This document shows, piece after piece, positions 56,105 to 64,000 of a DNA stretch of 64,000 nucleotides. The stretch lies in the NCBI GenBank assembly GCA_947396885.1, contig OX377206.1, positions 19,587,114 through 19,651,113 of the forward strand, in the 5' to 3' direction. This DNA comes from Heligmosomoides polygyrus polygyrus (taxonomy: Eukaryota > Nematoda > Chromadorea > Rhabditida > Heligmosomidae). The translations under genes and the position numbers were made by a program. Below the pieces are notes generated by a model. The model was not told where the DNA came from and made no database searches. It saw only the letters and a program-made list of their open reading frames with translations. Numbering within the stretch: the first letter of the stretch is position 1; every line of letters starts with the position of its first letter.

Positions 56105-59100
56105 CAGTACCGGACGCGTCTTTTGAATAGACGCCGAAAAAACCGCACTTTTGCGGTTTTTGCGTCTTTTTGCTATAACTCGCCCAAAATTCATCCTTTT
56201 GAAAAACGAAGAATATATGTGAGCTCAGGAGATCGAGCTCCATCGTTTGGTATATACACTTCTTATGAAAGATCAAAAATAGCCAAAATTGAAAACTTGC
56301 GCTCCATTGAGAAGGCTGGCCGCGGACGAGTTGTCGGCCGCAAGGCGCCAAAACCGTTGCATGCTCACAATTCCTCTAATTTGAGGTTTTTTGAGAAACG
56401 GTTGGTACCGTTCGATTCGTCCCCTCGAGATCTACACAACCGTATATACATCTTCGCCAAACCACCGCATTTTCGCAGTGGGTGGTCAAAGATGACGGGA
56501 GCAGACTTTTGCCATTGGAGAAGATTATATTCCAGGACTTGCATGTTCTCAGAGCATCTCAAGCGTGGCGTGAGGTGTTTTGTCATGCCAGGAATCGTCT
56601 AGTGTGCGCCGTGCACAATGCATATAGGACCAAACCTATCAATCGAGGGGGGTAGAGTTTGTAGAGCATTTAGGGAGTTTTATGACAAATTCTCAGTCGC
56701 CCTACTCAGAAATTGCTGTACTCTGCTCCAGCGAGACTATGGAGTGCGCTATGCAGAATGTATATAGGATCGAATCTATCAATCGACTGGGCGCGACAGC
56801 TCGCAAATTGCACGCGCGGGCGTGTTCGGAGCGCGATAACTCTGTCAGCTTCCAACCTTTATGGCTGGAACGTGTGGGTTCCGTAGGCAGTAATATGCTC
56901 TAGTAAAGCGCCAAAGCACGGCAAATTATCTTACGAATTGGCAAGGTTACGGCGGTGCGAAAATGCGGGTTGGGCATGTGTGACACGATTTTTTCAGATT
57001 TCGGTCGACCGCTGCAGGTGCACGAGGCGAGCTAACAGCATGCAAACTCGCGGATAAGCAAAGCGCTGAAGGCGCTTTACGACGATCTGCTCCTAACTCT
57101 CCAGCTTCCTAAACTGCCTTAACCCCATCTGCCATTTTAGAGCGGCGGAGGGCAGCGGTGAAGCTGCTTCCGCCCTTACTCGCCCACGTTCGAGCTTTCG
57201 ACGCTCTCAATGGTACCACTCTGTTCAGCTTGAGGGGCTCTATCGAATGGTATTAATCTCGACCAATTCTGGGAATATCGACTTTTTGACAATTTCGCAT
57301 CAAAGGCGAGGCGGCTCAAGGCCGCGGCAGAAGGACAATGACGTCATCGAAAATCGATGTTTTGAGCCGGGCCAAGTCTGATACCGTTCGATAGAGATTT
57401 TGGTGGTGAATTGAATGGTCTTACTGCGAGCAGCAAGAACTGTAATCTGGGCGATTAAGAGCGCGGAGAACATCGACCGTTGCTGTGCTAAATTTGACGC
57501 ATGGGCGTGTTCTGAGCGCAATAACTCCGTCATCTTTGAATCTTTCGGGCATCAACTTATGCATTTTATAAGCAGTAGAAAGCTCAATAGGTGCGCTGAA
57601 ACACAGCAATTTAGCCTACGAGTGGACAAAGTCACGACAGTGCGAATATGCTGGTAAACCTTGTGTGACGCGATTTTTTCCGATTTCAGTCGACCACTGT
57701 AGGAACACGCGATCAGCTAGCGGCCTACGAATGCGTAGGCTAGCAAATTAGCTAAGGTACTTTTCGATGAAGCCGGAACTCCAGCTGCCAAACCGCCTTA
57801 GTCCCAGCTGCCATTTTAGAGCTGCGGAGGGCAGCGGTGAAGATTCTTCCGCCCTTACTCGCCCATATTTTCGTTTTTGACACAACAGATAGACCATTTT
57901 GTACAACTCGAAAAGCTCTATCGAACGGTATTAATTTCGGCCAATTCCGGGAAAATTGATTTTTTGACAATTTCACTCGAGGACGAGGGCGCTGTTCGCC
58001 GAGCCTGCCCGGACGATGACGTCATCGAAAGTCGACGATTTCGAATTGCCAAATGTTCTTGTCCAAACTTCATTCAAATTATTCTAGGGGGTTATTTGGT
58101 GCGCTGATTACGAATCCGATGTTCGTTTTTGAAAACTGCGCCGATTTCGACAGGTTTTGAATTTCCTTCTGGATAACTGAGGGTGGTCGGGTCAGGAACA
58201 CCGATTTTGCTCAAACTTAGTCAAAGGGCAGGGTTTATTCAGGGTGCCGAATACGATGCCGAAGTCCATTTGGCCGATTATGACAGGAAACCAGCCATAC
58301 CGATAACTGAGGGTGGTCAGTGATCCTGACCCTACCAACCTCAAATGGCTGTAACGTGCCAAAATCGGTAGAGTTTTTAAAAATGGAAATCGGATTCGTA
58401 ACAGGCGCTTCAGATAACCCTCATGATGATTCTGGACGAAGCCTGGACAAAAAAAATTCGGCAAATTTCGAAAGCATCGATTTTCGATGACGTCATTGTC
58501 CTTCTGCCGCGGCCTTGAGCCGCCTCGCCTTTGATGCGAAATTGTCAAAAGTCGATATTCCCAGAATTGGTCGAGATTAATACCATTCGATAGAGCCTCT
58601 CGAGCTGAACAGAGTGGTACCATTGAGAGCGTCGAGAACTCGAATGTGGGCGAGTAAGGGCACGGAAGGAACTTCGCGCCGTCGCCCTCCGAGGCTCCAA
58701 AATGGCAGATTGTGCTAAAGCAGTTAAGCCATCTGGAGAGCTGCGAGCATGTCATCGTAAAATGCCTTCGGTGCTTTACTCGTCCGCGAGTTTGCATGCC
58801 GTTAGCTCGCCTTGTGCACCTGCAGCGGTCGACCGAAATCTGAAAAAATCGTGTCACACATGCCCAACCCGCATTTTCGCACCGCTGTAACCTTGCCAGT
58901 TCGTAGGATAATTTGCTGTGCTTTAGCGCTTTACTAGAGCATATTACTGCCTACGGAACCCACTCGTTCCAGCCACAAAGGTTGGAAGCTGACAGAGTTA
59001 TCGCGCTCCGAACACGCCCGCGCGTGCAATTTAGCACAGCAACGGTCTATGTTCTCCTTGCTGTTACACGCCCAGACAAGGTTCTCGCCAATCATAGTAA

Positions 59101-60406
59101 CACCGTTCAATTCAGCACGAAAAGCTCTACGAAACGGTATCAAACTCGACCAATTTCGGAATAGTCGATTTTCGATGACGTCATCGTCCGTCTGGCGCGG
59201 CCTAGAGGCCGTCTTCGATGAGAAGCTGTCAAAAAATCGATGTTTTCAAAATTGGTCGAAATTGATACCGTTCGATAGAACTTTTCGAGCTGAACAGAAT
59301 GGTACCCTGGCTGGTTCTCGAAAGCTCGAACGTGGGCGAGTAAGGGCGGAAGCAGCTTCACCGCTGCCCTCCGCCGCTCTAAAATGGCAGATGGGGTTAA
59401 GGCAGTTTAGGCAGCTGGAGAGTTAGGAGTAGATCGTCGTAAAGCGCCTTCAGCGCTTTGCTCATCCGCAAGTTTGCATGCTGTTAGCTCGCCTCGTGTA
59501 CCCGCAGCGGTCGACCGAACTCTGAGAAAATCGTGTCATACATGCCCAACCTGCATTTTCGCACCGCCGTAACGTTGCCAATTCGTAAAATAAATTGCTA
59601 TGCTTTGCCGCTTTACTACAGCATATTACTGCCTACGGAACCCACACGTTCCAGCCATAAAGGTTGGAAGCTGACAGAGTTATCGCGCTCCGAACACGCT
59701 CGCGCGTGCAATTTGCGAGCTGTCGCGCCCAGTCGATTGATAGTTTCGATCCTATATACATTGTGCATAGCGCACTCCATAGTCTCGCTGGAGCAATTTC
59801 TGAGTAGGGCGACTGAGAATTTCTCATAAAACTCCCTAAATGCTCTACAAACTCTACCTCCCTCGATTGATAGGTTCGGTCCTATATGCATTGCGCACGG
59901 CGCACTCTCAGACGATTCCTGGCATGACAAAACACCTTACGCCATGCTTGAGATGCTCCGAGAACATGCAAGTTCTGGAATATAATCTTCTCCAATGGCA
60001 AAAAGTCTGCTCCCGTCATCTTTGACCACCCACTGCGAAAATGCGGTGGTTTGGCGAAGATGTATATATGGTTGTGTAGATCTCGAGGAGACGAATCGAA
60101 CGGTACCAACCGTTTCTCAAAAAACCTTAAATTAGAGGAATTGTGAGCATGCAACGGTTTTGGCGCCTTGCGGCCGACAACTCGTCCGCGGCCGGCCTTC
60201 TCAATGGAGCGCAAGTTTTCAATTTTGGCCATTTTTGATCTTTCATATGAAGTGTATATACCAAACGATAGAGCTCGATCTCCTGAGCTCAAATATACTC
60301 TTCGTTTTTCAAAAGGATGAATTTTGGGCGAGTTATAGCAAAAAGACGCAAAAACCGCAAAAGTGCGGTTTTTTCGGCGTCTATTCAAAAGACGCGTCCG
60401 GTACTG
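56105..60406. mobile_element. 4.3 kb foldback element with TA duplications
   Basis: Starts CAGTACCGGACGCGTCTTTT and ends with the exact reverse complement; TA flanks both sides (56103-56104 and 60407-60408). Outer arms of about 1.3 kb (56,105-57,400 and 59,140-60,406) are inverted copies, and the centre holds more inverted and direct copies of a 400-600-bp unit. TGACGTCA palindromes lie at 57,339, 58,017, 58,488 and 59,176. Each arm has one long frame (56,123-56,602 plus; 60,388-59,882 minus) starting MNRRRKNRTFAVFASFCYN. No transposase motif was seen. TA duplication and CAGT ends fit the Tc1/mariner/pogo group or its foldback relatives. Confidence 0.88.
56123..56602 (+). CDS. unknown 159-codon frame in left foldback arm
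   Basis: Open frame beginning MNRRRKNRTFAVFASFCYN, basic (many R and K), with IHPFEKRRIYVSSGDRAPSF and GWSKMTGADF later. The right arm carries the same frame (168 codons) with only a few differences. Because the arms are nearly identical, this conservation is weak evidence for coding. No known domain was recognised. It may simply be an open stretch in the inverted repeat. Confidence 0.2.
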   Translation: MNRRRKNRTFAVFASFCYNSPKIHPFEKRRIYVSSGDRAPSFGIYTSYERSKIAKIENLRSIEKAGRGRVVGRKAPKPLHAHNSSNLRFFEKRLVPFDSSPRDLHNRIYIFAKPPHFRSGWSKMTGADFCHWRRLYSRTCMFSEHLKRGVRCFVMPGIV

Positions 60407-60552
60407 TAATGGGTGTGCTTAGATCAAAACTACCGCTCTTCTTACCAGGGAAGGGTCTCAGTCGTAGGTCTAGCCAGGATAGTACTGCGAGAATCTACAC
60501 CCTTCATGTACCATCTAATGGATGTGCTTAGATCAAAACCACCGCTTCATGT

Positions 60553-61515
60553 AGTAGAAAAACATGTTTCGTTTTTGTTGAGTCCTTGAACCCAAGGAGC
60601 CACGGGCCCTCGAAATTGGGGGTACAGTATTGCACTGTCACCCGTACGTACAATAACCTACCATAATCGGCCGAAATTTGACAAACGGATGTCACATTCG
60701 TGATCAGCACCTCAAATAACCCCAGGGCGAGGTTTGGGCGAAAAAATTTTTCGACCTCTCCTCGACCTCTGGAGTCGTGAAAGTAGTGTCGTGAAAGTTG
60801 TGCCTTATGGCAGTCTTAATCAGCTTACTTCCTAAACATCTCCTACACATTTATTTCACTCTAAATTGTCATATAAAGGTTTCTGTGAGCTGTGTTTCAC
60901 TCACTTTTCTCAGTTTCTAAATTTTGCAATGTTTTGTGTTTTTCTGCGAATGTTAAACAGAGACTCACAGCGGGTGCGGGTTAAAGCAAGTATGGACGAC
61001 TAGGGATGTCCAGGTCATAATCACCGACTCCGCCCAAAGTTCTCCCAGGGAGGCTCTTTGGGATGGTGATCAGGAATCTGACATCCGTTTTCCGTATTAC
61101 CCTGAAGTATGTTAAATTACAGAAGGTGAAGGTGATTAATGGTAAGGTTATGGTCACCGTTTTTGCCCAAATCTCGCGTTGGGTACGAATCTGGTCCTTA
61201 TTTGACAAATTAGAGTGAATAAATATGTAGGAGATGTGTGGGAAGCAAACTGGTAAAGACGGCGGCAATCATGAAAAAATGCAAAAACGATGCATGTCAC
61301 GGGAGTCGAACACCTGACCTACCCCCTACGAAGTAGCCCCACATCCTGCTGAGCCACCGACCTGTTTGCACAGAGCCTTTCCCATACAACAGCGCATGCA
61401 CGCATGCACATGACCACGTGCTAACGTTGTACTGTACCCCGCCTTCGAGGGTCCCTCGCTCCTTTGGTTGGGGAACTCAGCAAAAACGAAACATGTTTTT
61501 TTCTACCAAATGAGG
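60553..61515. repeat. foldback repeat with tRNA-like segment (~0.96 kb)
   Basis: The left edge GTAGAAAAACATGTTTCGTT...GAGTCCTTGAACCCAAGGAGC returns inverted at 61,420-61,515. A second inner pair (ACATCTCCTACACATTTATT near 60,840 and its inverse near 61,225) lies inside. Between the arms the minus strand at 61,352-61,288 reads GGTGGCTCAGCAGGAT... with GGTGTTCGACTCCCG, like Pol III A and B boxes. No coding frame. Confidence 0.6.
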
Positions 61516-62935
61516 GGTGGAGATTCTCTTAGCACTATCCGTTTCCCCCGTTCAGACCTACGCCTGAGACCCTTCTCTGGTTAGCACTGAAGGAGGGAGA
61601 ATGAGGATACAGCATAGAATCTGTAAATCAAGGCTATGTATCCGCGGTACACACTAGGATAGCCTCCCATATCGTTAGCAGATTGTGAATTGGTTGGAAA
61701 GTCTGCTAAGAAGGAGATAGACCCCTCACATGCCTTCATGGTCGGCGCTTCTGGCAGTGGATAGCTAGAGGTAGATCTCACTCATTTGTCTCCATTAGAT
61801 TTCAAACCCCCACCGTCTGCGGCTCCAGTGTCAGCGATCATGCTGACCGAGAATTTTTTGCCGGAAATTTGTTGCGCCTGATGAATGAGGGTAAGCTGGA
61901 AAACCGCTGTCTGAGTGATGAGCCTCACATTAATCTAAACCACCTCGTTGGTGAGCCAGATTTTCGTATCTGTTCTCAACGCAATCGTTAAGCACCGTCT
62001 AAAAATGCCCCCAGCAGGCGTAGAGGTGCGCTATGCTGTGCAACCAGGAGCCACCACTTCCACTGTGACATCTTTCGGTCCCAATACTTATTAGTCAGCG
62101 TTTACAAATTAATTTGAAGTTTTTCATTGACTTATTCCATGTAGACTTGTCTCATTTTTCACTGAAAAGCCAAGCGTCTGATTCAAGTTTCCACCTCTAA
62201 AAAATCGAGGCGTTCATATGAGATAAGGGTGCCAGGCTGTTGCCGAGATAACTTTGGAATGTTAGAGTGAAATGATGATACGATACGTGAAATTTTTTGG
62301 GTCACCTATATCATCTGTCGTCCCACCCCATTCTGTAGTTTTTACGCATTCAAGAAAGCACTTTCTCCTAACAACTGTTGTGCTGACAACCCCTTCAGTC
62401 ACAATCTCGTATTGCTATGTGAAATGTATCAAGCCAGTACACAACGTCTTTAGTCTGCAAAGGAGTAACTAGGTGCTGTAAAGTACACTGCTGAGTTGGC
62501 CTGGCAATTTTCAGCTACGCGGAAACTAGGCCACTTACAAAGAAAGGTATTCTCGAGACGAACTAGGAATATATGTAGATTATGGCGCAGCCGGTAGTAC
62601 ACAACGAGTCTGCACAGCTTTAGAGCATGTTGCGAGAGTGTCTCTAAAAACTCCTGCAATGGAACTGAAACATACAAACAGTGATCAATGAGGCTTCATC
62701 GTATTCGTTAATTTGAAAGGCCAGTTTCTTAGTAGTGGGGCCACTTCCTACGAAATATCAGTCATGATTTGCAATTTGCTGATTGTGTTGAATTTGGAGC
62801 GTAGTAGAACTTTTTATAAACGCTTGAAAGTTAAAACGCTGGTCCTCGACTACATTTCTAATCATAGGAAAGCATTTGCTACTGGAAAATGGGGATCTTT
62901 GGGTAGAGTAATTTGGTCGTATGATAATTTCTAAA
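61516..62935. other. no gene recognised
   Basis: Contains only short frames without motifs. I see no bounded repeat. Confidence 0.35.
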
Positions 62936-63053
62936 TTTTCTGTTTTCTGTTTTCTGTTTTCTGGCGTTTTTGGCTTTTCTGTTTTCTGATGAAAGCGATT
63001 TTCTGTTTTCAGTTTTCTGGAAAAATTTTCAAAATTTCCGCCCATCCCTGTTG
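62936..63053 (-). mobile_element. hAT-like terminus with TTTTCTG repeats
   Basis: On the minus strand it begins CAGGGATGGGCGGAAATTTT and continues in AAAACAGAAAAC repeats. The adjoining 8 bases TTGTCGAC fit the hAT target form nTnnnnAn. It interrupts a mariner gene at 63,054. The other end of the element was not found in this window, nor the rest of the mariner. Confidence 0.5.
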
Positions 63054-63500
63054 TCGACATCAACCCACTGTCCTGACCGTCTTCCATTATGGTACAGAAC
63101 CCGCTTTTCACCACACGTGATGACTCGGTCCAAAAGCGTGTCGTTTTGATTCTGGAAAAGCAAAGCAAAGAAGCACAGATTTCGAAGCGCAACAATTTCT
63201 GTTGATCCCCTATGTTGTGGGACATCCAATTTTCGAGTTTTTCATCTTTACGAGACATTTCGAACCATCTGCACCAGCAGTTTTACTGACTCCTAGACCT
63301 TCCGCGATTTCGCAGACTATTGGCGATGGATTAGCCTCCACGAAGGCCTTTAAATCGCGGTCCTGGAGGTCTGCTGCAGGTCTGCTGCTTCGGAGCGCAT
63401 CTTCAAGGTTGAAATCTCCGGAACAAAATTTCTCGAACCACCGTTGCACGGCCCTTTCGCTAACACTATTCGCGGGCTGTTCTGACGATGGGTTGGCTCA
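63054..63500 (-). pseudogene. mariner transposase N-terminal fragment
   Basis: Minus strand: VQRWFEKFCSGDFNLED, then LQDRDLKAFVEANPS and VCEIAEGLGVS, the N-terminal helix-turn-helix region of mariner. After two frameshifts come LENWMSHNIGDQQ and QNQNDTLLDRVITCGEKRVL, then NGRRSGQWVD. The TCDEKW catalytic Asp is Gly here. The frame is cut at 63,053 by an hAT-like end. The mariner is a different copy from that at 30.3 kb. Confidence 0.8.
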
Positions 63501-64000
63501 GTTTGAAGTTGAAATAAAATATCGTTAGCAATTACTCCTTCGATATATTACGAATATTATTTTATTACAATGCAATAAGTCTTCGAAGAAATACAATTAT
63601 TAAACATAGGGAAACCATTAATTATTCCTTCAGATAGAGCGAAGAATTCCGTGTTAGACGTTGCATGAGAAAGTGAGTGAGAAAGTGAAGGCGTTATATG
63701 AGAAAGTGATAAGTTGAATGTTGATCCAGTAATAAACGGACGAAAAGCGGATGCACAAAAACCGCCAGAACTTTCCGGCCAACCTGATACCATCGCATTG
63801 GGGTTTAATGTACTTTTATTGAGAACGAGCATGGCTAAAAGCTTCGAAACAGACCGTCACCCCATCATAACCCCCCCCCCCCTAGCTCGACTGTGTCACC
63901 CGTACGAATGACCAAATTCCAGGTAGGAGCCGTCGCGCTCCACTGCCACAATCAAAGTCACGTGTCGATTTTTTCTCCAGACGTTGCAAATAGCCGGCGG
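63501..64000. other. no gene recognised
   Basis: AT-rich with a C-run near 63,870. No exon or element boundary seen. Confidence 0.35.

Noticed and set aside
59882..60388. 168-codon frame in the right foldback arm as a second gene
   Set aside because: It is the mirror image of 56,123-56,602 in a near-identical arm, so its openness is not independent evidence.

Overview
The window is eukaryotic DNA that most resembles a clade V parasitic nematode (strongylid or hookworm-like). This is an inference from three things: the one clear host gene has many short introns with TTTCAG-type acceptors, its start codon lies 15 bases behind a strong unpaired 3' splice site (the layout of a trans-spliced leader site), and the rest is packed with Tc1/mariner, RTE, CR1-like, gypsy and hAT-like elements. 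No bacterial genes, operons or CRISPR arrays were seen.

Host gene. An M18 aspartyl aminopeptidase (DNPEP, dnpp-1 type) lies on the minus strand from about 24,850 down to 13,746. Ten exons can be joined in phase and give about 408 residues. They fall in three clusters (24.8-24.5, 19.9-19.1 and 14.35-13.75 kb) separated by two introns of about 4.6-4.8 kb that are full of mobile DNA. One intron is GC-AG. The last exon or exons, which should carry the final zinc-binding His, are not visible. The downstream side runs into a gypsy-type LTR element and a 200-base assembly gap (13,398-13,597).

Left part (1-13.4 kb). Two small hairpins come first, then a block of three degenerate copies of an unidentified repeat (2.3-6.5 kb). 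A deleted mariner-like element follows, then a possible small two-exon gene (8.85-9.3 kb), and then a gypsy element (10.25-13.4 kb) whose reverse transcriptase was lost by an in-frame deletion.

Right part (25-64 kb). This is almost wholly mobile elements. The highlights are: (i) a stack at 38.6-48.4 kb, in which a palindromic Tc1-like element is split by an hAT-like element in its left arm and a LINE in its right arm; the hAT-like element holds a second hAT-like element and the LINE holds a mariner-type element; (ii) two inverted copies of that hAT-like family (31.7-34.6 and 38.7-43.3 kb) sharing a reading frame unlike any transposase I know; (iii) two head-to-tail RTE LINEs (50-54.7 kb); (iv) a 4.3 kb foldback element with TA target duplications (56.1-60.4 kb).

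Many insertion boundaries are supported by target-site duplications of the expected length (TA, 3 bp or 8 bp), so much of the insertion order can be read from the sequence. Almost every mobile-element protein is broken by stops, frameshifts or lost catalytic residues.
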